A stretch of 64,000 nucleotides of DNA from Triops longicaudatus (GCA_022885665.1 JAGQDJ010000033.1:1-64000), one strand, 5' to 3'. Positions 23,223 through 36,954 are shown, counted from the stretch's first letter. Translations and numbers: made by a program. Notes: generated from the sequence alone by a model not told the origin.

Positions 23223-25445
23223 CGTTTGTCAACTATAGTCTGAATAAACACTGGATAGTTTCCAAGATTTCAGATTGGTTAAAATTGTGCACTTTCCTTC
23301 GGGGCTACTTATTCAAAAATGAAGTCCATTCGTTCATCAAGCATCGACTGTTCTATTATTCCTGGTAGCTACAGCTTAAGGTAGGCGTCGAGCCACAATA
23401 ACCCCCCCACCAAATAAACGTTGAAAGAAAAAACAATTCAACTGGTTTAACTACAACCTTCACTCAACCTTCTTCCTGGAAGTTCGCAATATTGTAACTT
23501 ACTGCTTAATGCACACTCACTAGTTTTACGCTACACAAAAGTTCAAACGACTAGCTTAATTCGGTCTCTGTTTCAGAAACTTGTGCCCACACGCGTTGCA
23601 ACAAGTATCAAATCACTTTTCTTTGACCAATTATGAATGAGCATCACTAAGACCAGAACAGGAGCAACGTGCGCGTGCATTAGCTCACACACATGTCGCA
23701 GGCGTGTGCCAGGTGAGTTGGCTTCTGCTGGTCGTAGTGATGAACATCCCCTCTCACCATAACGCAACCTACCATAAGGCGGACTCCTGGAGGCGTGTGA
23801 GGCCAGCCGTGCTTGACGCATCCGCACGCGCCAATATCCTCTCCATCTAGTCATCCGTGGCTACGCAAGCCACGATTTCATGGGTGATCAACTTCCAAAA
23901 TTTCAATTAGCTACCACTTCATGCAAAATGTCGGAAGGATGTTCTAGATCTTTCATGATATTTTTGCATAGTTCAACTAAAAGAAGGGCAAGTGTTTGCG
24001 ATGGGCGTAGGCCTGATACGATACAGTTACAATAATCCATTACCTGTTTTCTAAACGTATTTTACGACAATACCATACAATCAGAATCGGGTAACGCTTC
24101 GCGAGGCATATAATAAAACAGACCTTATCTTTCTTGTTTTAAGTGAAGCGCAAAGAAACTTAGCCCCCAAGTCTAACAGAAAACTACTTGGCTTCACTTT
24201 TATTAGAAAAAAGGTTGTTGCACTCAACTCTTCCAAGCAACAGGCGTGAAATTCCACTAAAATTTACCGCAAAAAAATATTACAATTGGCAAGAACACAG
24301 CCTTAAAATTGTCCTCACCAGCTTCAATAAACCCCGAAGTGGAAACTGGATACTTCATTTCGTACCAAGTAACTAGCATTAAGCAATTTTCACTTGGTCA
24401 GCAGTAGAAACTATCACTATTCATTATTAAAAATTATAATTGGAAGTAAAAGTCTGATTCGCCTCGTTACGTATTCTACGAGCTAGTTATTCACTGCAAC
24501 TTTTGCACTTCCTTTTTCCCCTCCAGGTAATCGTGTACAATTCCACTTCAGTATTAGTGCTTACTTCCGTTATATTTCTAGTTTACGTTCTCCTTGTAAA
24601 ACTCGAAATACGGTTGTTTAACTGTAAAACATTTACCTTTTTATATACACTAGCTTGAAAACTCGTTCAGTAAAAGCTAAATTCCACTCAAGAACACTTA
24701 AAATCAGCTAAATATAAATACGAGATAATGACAAACCACGCCTTCCTATGGACAATACAGAGAACACCATTTAAGAATGGAAAATCCCGTAATTTTGTAC
24801 AGAGTGACCTCCACAAAAATGAATATGCTACAGCATTTTTCAATAGCATTCGAGCGGAAATTATTGAACAGAAACCAAGCCTACGAGACCTCCTGAAAAA
24901 TTTAAAAATCTTATGCTTTTTTGCTACCAGCGCAAATTCATCAAAACTGTCACTAACACGCTAGACTGCAGAATTCACTAGACTTATTTTTTCTTGAATG
25001 CTAGAGAGTCAGGTTATGGATCAAATAACACGTAGTAATTATCACAAGTCCGACCGTATATCACTTACAGACTTATAAGAAGAAAGAAGGGCGGCTGCCA
25101 CTAAAAGTTACAAAACATGACAGAAATTACAATAGAGAGCTCGGAAATGAAACGACTAATGATTAGAATCATCAGAAAAGAAAATTAAAAAACAAGGATA
25201 CACGTTAATACAGCGAAGAATTCAGACTAGTTACGAATACACTTTTCATGGATAAACGCTTACCTAAATAAAAATAATAAAAACAAGCCACCCGTGTGTA
25301 CAGCATGCACATTCACATCTTTGTTCTTCACTTAAACCCCATTTATCTTCCCAATACTTCCTTTCCTAATATTTCAACTTCCTTTTTTTGTTTTGTGCAT
25401 TGAAAGTACAGTGTGATAAACAATGCTTGGCGATCACTAGTTGAC
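23223..25445. other. Intergenic: kinesin 5' flank and FAK 3' flank
   Basis: A GC-richer stretch at about 23570-23860 sits 350 bp upstream of the first kinesin exon and may hold its promoter. The remainder is AT-rich and probably includes the FAK 3' UTR just below 25446. No domain-bearing frame was found. Confidence 0.45.
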
Positions 25446-28400
25446 TTATCCCACGGGCAAACGCGTGTCTTTGGGTTGTCCCGTTAGTAACTTGTCCACA
25501 TGGGGATACTTGATTCGGATATTATCGATCACATCTAACAAGTTTTTAGCATCCATTGCCACAACGTGTGCTGCGGCAAGCATATTTCTACAAAACAACA
25601 AGAAAAGTCACTTACTAAAAGGAAAGAAAAAAAGTAATAAAAATAAAAAGCAAGCCTACTTTCGGTATTCAGCATCCAAAGTTGTTGTGCTATATTTCTG
25701 AGCTAGTTTCATTGCGCTTATCAAGTCTCCCATATCCTTGCTTAATACTTTATGGGCCATCTCAACCTTTGACAGATAAAACAATTTTAATTAGGCATAA
25801 AGAAAGCCAGAGAAAGTCACGGGAAAAACAACAAAGGAAAAGAAAAAAGTTCATTACTTCGCGGTGTGCAGCTTGCGGAAAGACGGGAATAATCAGATCA
25901 ACGCTTGCAAGCAGCGCTCGCAAATCCAAGCCAACATTTTTCACTAGCTCTGTGTACAGCTCACATGTCCCTGACTGGACGCCTACCAAATGTAAACTTG
26001 ATTACTAAAGTTCCAAACCCAAAATACACTGGACACCTCGAACGCTATGATTTAAGGACACAAGGTGCCTATATATCAGCATATCTATTTGTTCACCTAT
26101 CGAGCGATCAATGTGTCCTAGACGTACCTTGCGAGAGAAGCATGACTGATCTCACAACTGCCGTCGTTGTCTCATACACTTTGTCGTTGGAACGATCCAA
26201 GTTGGCGGTTGGTGTTGGTTCTACTTTCTACGCATGGACGAGAAAGAAAAGCATTAGTCCCCTAGGTAACTCTCGGAAGTTGGGCTTTATTCTCAATACG
26301 TGGAAACATGACGAAAAGTGAACTATATTTTACCTTTAGTACAACTGGCCTTTCTTCAGAAAAGGAACCCGAACCGACGCTCTGCGGCGTTGCAGACCTT
26401 TCCCGGGTTAAATCTACACTCCAGTCAGTCTTAGGAACGCCAAAAGGTGAAGACGGTAGGGTATAACCGTCTACAGATTCTGTATCGGAACGATCCGATG
26501 TTGTTGAATTAGCAATGGAAAGTCGCTTCTTCTAAAAATCAAAATAAACACCCAAAGTATAAAAGCTGTTAGATGTTATGGGAAAAAATAAGTAAGCAAA
26601 AATAAATAAACGAACAAATGCAAATAGGAAGTCGAGATGGCATGCTCATACCAGTTGACTTTCTTCTTCGGCTAACCATCGGCTATCTTCTTCCGATTGC
26701 CGTTGCTGTTGTTTCAGCCGTAACTCAAGCATACGCCGTTCTGCTTCCAACCTTTCACTTTCGATACGTTCTTTGTCTCCAGTAGGTACCCGATTGTTCT
26801 TCGGAACGTTTTCACGCCTTCCGTCTTCTCCATCCTAAAAACAACAAAGAATACTGATCTCAGTCGCGAGGAAATGTGGTAACTTGATGTCAGCAACACA
26901 ACAAGGGAAAACAAAGAAAAGCTTGAAAACTAGATAGGAACGGTGCAAATAATATGGGCATCTCTTGTGAACAAACTAAAAATAATCAGCATAAATTCAT
27001 GCGACGGCGCAGTGCTCAATTTGGTCAATTCGGATCACGATGCTTACAAACTTTCAGCCATGCAACGCGGTATCAGCCGTAAAAGGTGGAAGGCAAGGAA
27101 AAATTTAAATCATGAAACCAAATCAAATATGGTAGGTTTAAAGAGAACAGTCGTGTTCGTGCTTGTCTGGGTGCCGTGCTCGATGCATTTCTATTACGAA
27201 CCGCTGACTGCCAGTCGTTGAAGATTCCATGACCACTTAACCGTCGACTGACGGATCCAGTTCGATGCGCGATGTCGCTCAGAGATTCACTCTCGTCTCT
27301 GGCGCACCACGATTGCCGCGGTGAGTTGTCCCTGCTTCGGATATTAACGTACTCGTGAACAAGAGCGTTCACTTTTTTGTTGGCATGTTTAGGCGACCTT
27401 GTGAGGGTTGACTGAGGACTGGAAGGAGGATAGGGCGAAGACACAACTGAAGAACTAGGGCCAGCAAACTCTACCGTAAATGTGTTAAAGACGGAGGCTG
27501 GGGCGTTGTACAGACTCGGGTTGGAGCGAGTTTCGTTTTCGCGCATCAGCTGAGCCAAGACTTCACTGTTGGGCGCAACCAAGTACGTTGTTGGCCCCAC
27601 GGTAAAGTGAGATCCACCCCCGACGGCACCCTGCTCCACAAACCGTGAAGGCTTAGGGGGCGGTTGATCATCGGAACCGGAAGAACCTACCCGAACGGAA
27701 AACACAAAGAAGGGAAACTATTAAAATCTTCCCAAAACAAGAAGCAAAAGTACACAGAAACTAAGATATAAAACTGCGATAAAAATATAAGGAACACATA
27801 AAATGAAGAAAAGAAAGGCTTACCCCAAGACATTGTTTGCACACGTCTATTTTCTCTCCACATCGCTTCGTCACGCTCTCTTTTCTCATCATGCAAAATC
27901 TCACTAGAAAAAGAAACCATAACGGAACACTAAGTCTTACTTTTCCCGCTTTCTAAGCGTTTAAAAAAGTTCCTTACCTCAGTTGTTCTCGAATATCCTT
28001 AAAGCTAGGCCGTTTGGAAGGTTCATATGACCAGCAAGAAGACATCAAGCTATACAAGCGTGGTGGGCAATTTGGTGGCAAAGGTAATCGTTCACCATTT
28101 TCTATCCGGCCGATGACGTCGCTGTTTTTGACTCCTTGGAAGGGTTTGATACCTAGCATCAAAATCTCCCACATACATACACCTGTCATAGCACAATCGC
28201 ATTCATAAGAATACTGTTTTACGTCATTCGCTGTTAAATAACTTCTTTTTTATTTTGCATTATTATTTATTTCTGTAAACGTTATATCCATTTTTTAGAC
28301 TTCTAGTTTCGTTTTATTATTTTGACTGAAAGATGAATAGGTAAACTTACCAAACATCCACACATCACTGGCAGTGGTAAACCTACGAAAATTAATGGAC

Positions 28401-31400
28401 TCGGGGGCCATCCATTTGATGGGCAAAACGCCTTTGGAAGCTTTATAATAACTATGTTCATCGACCCACCGACTTAAACCAAAATCGGCCAGCTTGACGC
28501 AATCGTGTGCCGACACCAGGATATTACGTGCCGCAATATCCCTAAATGTAAATTTTATCATTAGTAGTGAGTTTATCATTATTCTTACGGTCTCTTTTTA
28601 ATAAAAGAGGGGTTCATTATTACCTGTGGACGAACTTTTTGGACTCAAGATAGGATAACGCTGTGCTTAACTGGTAGGAAAAAAGTACTAACGTAGACAA
28701 GTCGCGCTCCAAGCTAGCTTTATTGTTTTGTAAATATGCTCGCATCTCGCCGTACTTGGCAAGTTCCATCACAATCCATACGGGCTCGGAAGAACATACC
28801 CCAATTAAGCGAATAATATGCGGATGGTCAAATTGTTGCATAATATCTAACAAAATAAAAGCTGTACAAGTCAAGAAAAAAGGGTATAATAATCTTACAA
28901 GCTTCTTCTAGGAATTTCTCTGCCATCGACGCATCTTTGCAGGTTTTAATGGCCACAGCTAGTCCAGCAGCTGTTTCGTCTTTGGAATCCTTGCCGTCCC
29001 ACTGCTTATAAACTCCACGGTGGACATCTCCAAACTGACCTTCCCCAATGATCTCTGAAACTTCGATACATGACCTCGGAAGTTCATAATTTTTCGCTAG
29101 AATCATTCCATAAACGAGAATAATACAAAAGAAACAAGATTAGCATTCAGCTTAGGTTGTCTCATTAATAAGCAAACCTGCTGGTGTCGAATAATCGCCT
29201 TCTTCGTCCAAGAGTTCGGCATAGTCATCAGACAAATGGGACGCGTGAGCCGTTTCCAGTCTTCGTGAAGTTCTGAAAGGAACACTGTTTTCGTTATCTC
29301 GAAATTCTGGGCTATGAGCACGGCTGCCGTGTCGAGACCCGTTAAAGGTCACGCTGGAACGCGAACCCGGGCGCGGTAACGAGTCTGTAACGATTTTTGT
29401 AGGCATTAGCATCACGCTCTTGCAATAAAAGAATAGGACTGTATGGATCAGCAAAACGGAACTACAACTTAAACCCAAAAAAAATAACTCAAGAAACAAA
29501 AATTAATTTTGTTTTACTATGATATACCAACCAACCTCTGTAACATGGGCAATTATATATTTTTCCGGGGCCAGCTTAAATGAAGGGGATAAAAGCAAAG
29601 CAAACATGTTAGATACGGTTTCAAATTTAACGCGATTTCTTTTAAATGTCCTCTTTGTATAACCAGTTTTAAGGGGCTTGTAATCAATAGTATGGTAGTA
29701 CCTTTTCTATTCCACAGCGACATGGAAGTACCATTGAGCAGTTTGCAATATCGATCTACCAGATCTGCCATGTTTTCCGCTGTATCCAAATTCGGACAGG
29801 TAATCTGAAGCGGGTCAGGTGCTCCTGCGATTTTGATATGCAAAACAGCCTTTTTATGGGTTTCACACTCCGCTACCAAGGTCTCGATACTTTGCACGTG
29901 GTTGAAGTCCACCAAGGGCGTAGGCTATCACAACATACACGCACATGAATACCAAAAAGGTTCATTCAACAACTTGGGAACTAGTCACTGGACTCGCCCA
30001 ACGCATAACTTGTTAACAAAAAAAGGTCAACAAAAAGAAAACTTACCGAACTGGCTTGGGCAGTAGTATAGGCAATGCCCACATCCTGGCCAATCAAGAT
30101 TTGCACAGGAACAGACCACCCGGACTAATCATGTCAAGAGAAAGAAAAAAGTACCGAAATGAAAACGACTGTCAGAACATAAAAGCTTTTCTTATTTCAT
30201 GCATTATACATGAAACCGATTAGCTTTTATCGGGTCCCAAAGCAACACTCGTGCCTGCACCTCCCTACGACCCGTTTCAAAACTTTGCACCCTCGCATAA
30301 AAACAGCAACCGGCTGGATAACGTATATTTCCCCTAGGGAAAATATACGTTTCCAAAACACAGGTTCCCACCTCCTTAAACAATAATTTACTCATCGAAA
30401 TTAGGACTTACCCCTAAGCCGCAAGCAAATTTCTCGCGGTCATAGCGCCAAGCAATTTTTACTAGATCCAAGAACCGAAACATACATTCTGACTCGGCTA
30501 AGGTGGCAAACTTCTTGAAGTGTTGCTGAATCAATTTTTTTAACACCTAGAAAAGGGCCAAGAAAAGACAGCACATCAGTAGACTAAACGAATACAAGCT
30601 CTAGATGTAAATATGTTTACTTTGGGTTTGACGCTGTTGAAAACGGATGACGGTAAAAAGTTTTTCCAGCCTACTTCTCGTTCCAGAATATCCAGATTTG
30701 AGCGTTTATCAAGGGCCATTTGGGGCATATCTTTATAAAAGCGACGCAGTACTAGGCAGCACAATTGCACTGCCAAGTCCGTGTCAACATTCAAGCTCTC
30801 ATTCTCCAAGTAATCCATACGGACCTTTAAAAATTAATGAAAAAGTGTTATATATAACTTTCAAAATAAATTCATAATAAATTTACAAAAGTAATCAAAA
30901 GTAATATTTTACGATCGATCAATTTCGAAAGTGCTTAAAATTTGAATGTACATTTTAAAAAACACAGTAACGAATAAATTAACAATAGGATTCAGAACAA
31001 AAAAAAAAACTAATAATAAAGGAAAATCATATTATACCTGTTCATAATACTGGCAAAATGTGACTTTATCTTTGCCATACAATTCCTTCAGATCATGTGG
31101 CACACATCGTATTCTCAAGTCGTAGCGCCATTCCCCGCCTTCAAACTTGCTTTCGACGCTAGCTTGGGCTTGCCGCATCGTGGCATCTTCCCGGAGCCAA
31201 AACACATTTCCGGAAGGCAAGTGCTTTAATCTTAAGGCAAACAAGTGCTGGTATGCTCTTATCCCTTGACCCAGACGACCTACTACCAATCCGATGACCT
31301 CCTGATACACACACAACAAAAGGGGGGGAAATAATTGGCACTGTAGAATAACTCACAACAATGCCTTTGCCGTTATAAGAACCACCAATTATCTATGCCA

Positions 31401-33660
31401 AGGTCAATTAGGGCCTCGTTTACCTTAACTGTGGTAGTTTCTCCAAATTTCACTACATTAGATCCACCTTCAGGCCGGTAAACTTTCACGCTTCCCGTGC
31501 TGTTGGATCCGTCCGCACCAATAATCCCCGTCATAGTAATAGGGTTGGTTGGATGACGTCCTAAACTTGCTGTACTGTACGCTGTAGGGGGTAAGGATCT
31601 CCCCTGCTGCCCCCCGCCTCCGCCGGTGCCGCCACCCGAAAACGCGCCCATTGCTCCAGCTGCACTTCCCGTTGACGCACTTCTCATTAAGGGCGCAGGT
31701 AAAGGCGGCTGGGTTCTTCGTTCATCTTGCAAGACTTCGGTGGAATTGCCTAATGATAGCGAGGCAGCAGTCATGTGTGTACGTGAAGAACCCAAAGGAT
31801 GATCAGCACCCATCTTAAAAACCGACTCCGTGCTGGGCATCGTAAGACTCTTGTGGTTAGAATTGGTGTTGTTTAAATTCAGGTCGGTCACAGAATCACT
31901 TTGCGTCCTCCGGACATGGCGATCCGTTCCGCCAGAAGGTGCACTGTAACACAAACAACCCATCATTAATCAAAAGCCACGCACGTGTTTCACAACTTAA
32001 GTGGTTTCTGTGATTATTCGACACAACGTCTCGTTTTCAAAACATTTTTAAAACACACATTTATGAAAAGGGATAGCGCATCTTTCTTAGTTAGATGTCG
32101 ACACATTTCTAACAAAAGCTGGCAGGGCAAGTAAAGGGACAAGGTCACCAGAACCAGATCCGTTTCCTACCTTTGCCAACCCTCTTTCCCTCTTACAAAC
32201 CCACCCATCTTTTCCTCCTTCCCTAACAACCTGAGTCGTCTTTTTCCTCCATTCCTTTTTGCTAGCACTTGCTTGCTGGGACGTCTCTTTAATTAAGTTC
32301 TGGAAGATTTCAGTTAGGTAAGGATGCAAATTAAAGGCCGTCGTGTTTTCATACTTGCCTCGCAGCTGCGTTTAACAAGGCGATGCTCCCACCAAGGGAA
32401 GTTCTGCCCAATCTTTCCTATTAATACCCACACACGCAACGCAAAACTTTTACTTCCACCACCCATGCCTTTAATTTTCCGACTACTCCCAAGGCCAATT
32501 AATGGCTACCGTCCGCGGCTGCCTAAACCTCCTCTATTCAGTAAACTTCCTCCTTGTATCTCTGTGCCCCATTTACGTTTTGGCTACCTGTTCTGCCACC
32601 GTTGGCGCCATTTAGAGCCTACGCTGCTCCAAGACCGCCACTTAATCGGTGGCCTGTGTTGATGAGGGCTCGGACTTGGCACCAAAGGCGTTGTCGAATG
32701 GACACTCCAGCGTTCCGAAGGCGGCTGATGGTCTAATGGGTTGCTTTCCTTCTGGCACGGGCGGGTTCGATTGTCGTGACGACCAGCCACAATGGGAGCA
32801 GACGCAAGATCTTGACGTAAAGCAGCACGCGGCACGGCCACAGCCTCTTCCCATTTGCAATATAAATCCGATTCGACCCAGACAGCTGGGAACGGTTGGT
32901 GACGAAGGGTCGCGGGAGAACACACCGACATCTTCCCTTTCCCCAAAGATTCGGATCTACTAAGCCGAGAATTGCGTTCGGGGGAAGGACACTTCATGGA
33001 CTGATGCTTGCTGGGAATATCAGACTCGATGAGGGTGTAACTTGCACTACTGCAATAGTCCGCCACGTTACTGCAACACGACCAACGAGTTTTGCCAGCT
33101 TGGTTCCTGCCAGCGGAGGCCACCGCGTGGCGTGTGATAATCTTCCTTCGTGGCAAGTAGCGTTCTTTCTTTTGCACGTCCGGAGAAACAAGAACGGCCG
33201 TGTCGATAGAATGGGGGTCGCTAATGCGAGAAAAGCAGGGTGTTGTGAGAGACGGCCTCCGCCCTAATGTCCCTGTGTCGGAATCTTTCCGCTGACCGAA
33301 GCCAATTTCGGTGGATGTGAGGCTAGAACGCCAAGGCAAAGGTGCACCGGGCTGGGACTTGTTCGGCGAAGACAAGTTGAGTAAAGGTGCGCAGAGGACG
33401 GAGGCCCCCGCCTTGATGGATGACACCACCTGTGAAGGCGAAGCTGTCGAATGGAGGAGCCCGGTTGCTATCGGACCAGGGTCTTCTGCACATCGCGATT
33501 GCCAACTCCACAGTCTGGATTTTTTCGCGGCCATGGCTAACAAGGTATTTGACGAGCGTGGGGTGTAAAAGGATCGTGCAGGGCACGATGACCCAATTGT
33601 AGACGGATTACTAGGAAGAGGTCCAACGGACGGAAACGCGTTGGCTGCAAGGAACGACAT
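25446..33660 (-). CDS. FAK: Focal adhesion kinase (non-receptor tyrosine kinase)
   Basis: Integrin-signalling tyrosine kinase. Exons from the 5' end: 33660-32588, 31943-31424, 31301-31038, 30824-30621, 30546-30412, 30124-30047, 29924-29702, 29384-29178, 29096-28899, 28846-28624, 28541-28351, 28182-27978, 27903-27824, 27686-27202 (3' end uncertain), 26834-26652, 26531-26334, 26227-26128, 25982-25858, 25766-25660 and 25587-25446. They sum in phase to about 1646 residues. FERM is seen from VKVYRPEGG through LRLKHL, EWRYDLRIRC and LHIKIAGAPDPL. The autophosphorylation/Src-docking site is DDYAELLDEEGDY. Kinase motifs are GEGQFGDVH, VAIKTCK, HRDIAARN, ADFGLSRW, activation-loop HSYYKASKG and KWMAPESINFRRF. 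A PPPKPSR motif and a C-terminal FAT helical domain ending near NLLDVIDNIR follow. Some 500 residues precede FERM, far more than in vertebrates. Confidence 0.92.
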
Positions 33661-36258
33661 TCTTTTCGGGCTCTTGTTATTTCCCGTTCTTACGTGAAAG
33701 AGATACCGGTCGGCATTTTGCGCGTTTCAAGCTAGCTTCAGCAAAAGTGGGCGAGATCACGGCAAAAGGAAACGGGTTCAGTTGTACAAAATAATGTGCC
33801 CGCTGCGGTGTGAGAGGGAACTTGTGGCCCACAAGACTGACTGAGGTCGCTTGATTCTCGCAGGCTTGAGTACGGGCACCCATTTTGTCTCCTATTTGGC
33901 AAAGTATCAGAGAGGAGGGCTCCAGCGCACAAGTCCGGGACTAACTTGGTTTACGTGAGCGTAAAGGGAGCCCAACAAACGGCATTTCTTTTCCCCCTCT
34001 CCTCGCGAATGCGAACGGGAGCCAAGATTAGACAAGACTCGACAGATGTCAAAGATTCCTCTCAAGGCATTTTGCCTTCTTCCTGCTCACTCTTTTTTAA
34101 AAAATAAAACATTCTCCAAGAAGGTGGTTGTTATGCAGTAACAACAGCCATTCTACTAAGGCGAACATCTGTGGGTACAGCGAACGCTACAATTTATGGT
34201 AAAAAGTATGTCGACATAGGGACTGTGGACACGAATTCGACGCAAAAGGCGCACGCACTGTCGTTCTTCCGTTTATTTTTAAAGAATGCTGCCTTAAAGC
34301 TGTCTGGAAGCTAGTTGTGCAAAATATGGGACACACTTCTTTTTTTTAAAAAAAAAAATATCCCTTGAGACGATACACGACGCAAATGAATCAAGAAAAG
34401 CTCCGATGGGACGTGTTTGATACGGTATTTACGAAGATTGTTCCAAATATAGCTGATGAGGCTAAAGCCCAGCGCTAGGCTCTAAGACGTGTTCTTCCAA
34501 GTCCTCAACAACGTGAAAATATTTTTTCCTTTGTAAGAGAGGGGAAGAACTGGACGAAAAAGAAGATAAGAGCCCCAAATGTTGGCACATGTGCACTTGG
34601 TCGAGAAATAGTTTCCTCTCGGCTTTTGTTTTGCTTAGAAAGTAGGCAAAAGCAGTCAATTCAACTTTTCGTAATGCCTTTTTCTGAATTTTCAAACACT
34701 TTCGCAGAGAGAGGTTTAGACAGGGAAAGTTGAAAAAAGAGATTCAGAAAGCACGAATTATATAAAAAGGACTGTATACAAGCTCAATACATACTCGTCC
34801 GGGGGAATTGTGGCTCTGTAGCCTAACCATAACCATTCATTTTCCAGACTCACAGTTTTAACTCTGCGAAAGCTATCAATTAGATTAGCCGTCACTTTCG
34901 AAAATTTCTCTGCCATTTACAATAGCACTGAGGGATATTAGAGTTGGAGAAAAGGAAAACTGGCACAACAGACGGTCTTGTGTGTTGGTATTGCACGACC
35001 AACGAGGAAAAATACACTAACCACAGTTTCCTGTTTGCAAGACAGATATAAAAAAAAGAAATACTACGCGTCATTGTTGATATCAAACGTTTCAATAAAA
35101 GGTCCTTGGCAATCATACCTTAGAACTTTAGATCTATAAGTCGAAATCCTAACCGATCATACCAAAGTCTTAAACTAAGCTGACGATTACGATGTTTTCT
35201 TTAAAAAGAAAATCTAGATTCTTGTTGGATAAATTAATAGTTTTGAAAGGAATTTCAGATTACCTTGTCACTGAAGCCTTACACTCGAATACTAAGAGGT
35301 AGTATCCTACTACCAAAAAATACAAAACCACTAAAATTTTAGTCACCGACGCTGTCAAAACAAAGCATCTAATCGTGTGACACACTGCATTGATATCGAT
35401 ACAAAATATTTTCTGTATACATTGGATAGCAACGCAACCTATTGGTAGCTAACCTAACGTCTTCAATCTGGACAGCCAATAAGCGGGAACATAAATGAGT
35501 TTACAGCGAAGAACAGTAGAATCTCGTTACACTTATTTCTTTTCAAACAATCAGCTATACTAGTAGGGCTGCAAAGAAACATTATTTAATTTATTAAATA
35601 ACATCTGACATAACGAACTCTGCATAAACCGAATAGCTTTCTGTTTTCGAAGAAGATCGCTAAAACGTGATTCCATCGCACTAAGAAAGTGTTAATTCAA
35701 ACCCGCCACCGGCAGTCGATAATATGCCCGACAAATGTCATAGTTCTTCTTAAAAACCAAGAGGAAGAATAAGATTAAGTTCAAATTTGTATATTTTATT
35801 TAAATTCGTGTTTACATAAAATCCAATCTAATTTCAGTCTATTCGCTGCAAAATTAGACCTAAATATGTACTTTTGCGGCCAATTTTGAGGCAAGTACAT
35901 TAATGAGACAACCTTAACTTCGCATCGAAGTTCAGCTCCGATCTTTATTACGGGCTACCGAATGTGACGGAAATATTGTTTTTGTCTCTGAAGAACACGT
36001 TTTGCACAGATTATTTTGTATATTTTATGGCGGCGTTTCCTAAACTGAGACCAGAAAGTACTGTTCAGTTAAATAATACAAGTAGATCATCAGTAATGTA
36101 TTATTCACGTTTTTTTTACAGTTTTCAATGTTACTGCAATTGTATTGAACAACAAAAAAATGCGCGAAAGCGCATTATTTACAATCCCTTGGTTCAGGAA
36201 ACATTTATACTCGTCTTGCGCGTAAAATGTATTCAAATCTTTTATGACTCATTGAGAA
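33661..36258. other. Intergenic, FAK 5' flank
   Basis: The first 400 bp are GC-richer and may hold the FAK promoter. The remainder is AT-rich and has no recognisable coding frame. TAACGAACTC near 35610 may be a remnant of a Tigger-like repeat. Confidence 0.45.
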
Positions 36259-36954
36259 TTATAAGTATTTGATGACCAATTGCACTGCGAAATTGGGATC
36301 GCCTACGGTGTATATTTGTTTTCCGTCAAGTTGATAGTCGAATATTTTGTACTCATTAACAATTTTGAACCCTTTTTTACGATACAAGTGCTGAGTTACT
36401 GGGGAAGATAACGTGGACTTTATTAAAGTGAAACCCAGTTGCTTTGCTAAGGCTTCACTTTTGTCAATTAGCCCACTGGCTATTCCTCGGCCTCCAAAAT
36501 TTTGAGAGACTGAAATGGCATATAACTCGAAGTATCGATCAGCTTGTGCGTACGCGAAAAAGTCTGTTCCTTTCTCCAAAAATTCCAGGAAGCGGAAAGT
36601 GACGGGATAGTTATCCTCTGCCTCAGCCTTGGTATCCGACTTCCGGCGTACCGCATTAAGCGCGACACCGACCAAATTTCCTGTTTGGGAACTAAAAGCA
36701 CCGAAGGACACGCCGTCACCAAAACTTTGTCTCATGTCACGTAAAATGTAGTTTTGCTCTTCAGTCAAATCCACATCCCCTAAAGCTGTTTGCAAAATGT
36801 CACGTTTCATGAAATCGCTTGCGATCAATTCAATAGCAGCATTAACGTGTTCCGGATTAATCAACGGTTCATAGATTATTCCTGAGGCGTCCATTATTGG
36901 GCACTTTTCACCTTGTTGTTCCGAAGCTCTGCAATGGAATACCACCTCATACAA
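36259..36954 (-). CDS. GNAT acetyltransferase, arthropod arylalkylamine/dopamine N-acetyltransferase type
   Basis: The family transfers acetyl from acetyl-CoA to arylalkylamines (dopamine, octopamine, serotonin, tryptamine) in insects, acting in amine inactivation and cuticle sclerotisation. A single open exon of 231 residues was read. The acetyl-CoA-binding motif A is at VSQNFGGRGIASGLIDKSE (Q/R-x-x-G-x-G/A form, residues about 153-171), preceded by the beta-4 strand FELYAI. The C-terminal LGFTLIKSTLSSPVTQHLYRKKGF matches the end of the fold. Met at 36894 (MDASGIIYEPL) is an alternative start that would fit the usual family N-terminus (about 211 residues) better. The substrate cannot be assigned. 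Intron-less structure in a window of multi-exon genes may mean retroposition or intron loss. Confidence 0.85.
   Translation of the reverse strand: MYEVVFHCRASEQQGEKCPIMDASGIIYEPLINPEHVNAAIELIASDFMKRDILQTALGDVDLTEEQNYILRDMRQSFGDGVSFGAFSSQTGNLVGVALNAVRRKSDTKAEAEDNYPVTFRFLEFLEKGTDFFAYAQADRYFELYAISVSQNFGGRGIASGLIDKSEALAKQLGFTLIKSTLSSPVTQHLYRKKGFKIVNEYKIFDYQLDGKQIYTVGDPNFAVQLVIKYL

Noticed and set aside
32324..33600. Plus-strand frames of 85-123 codons opposite the FAK first exon
   Set aside because: They are antisense shadows of the 357-codon minus-strand exon, whose donor phase fits FAK.
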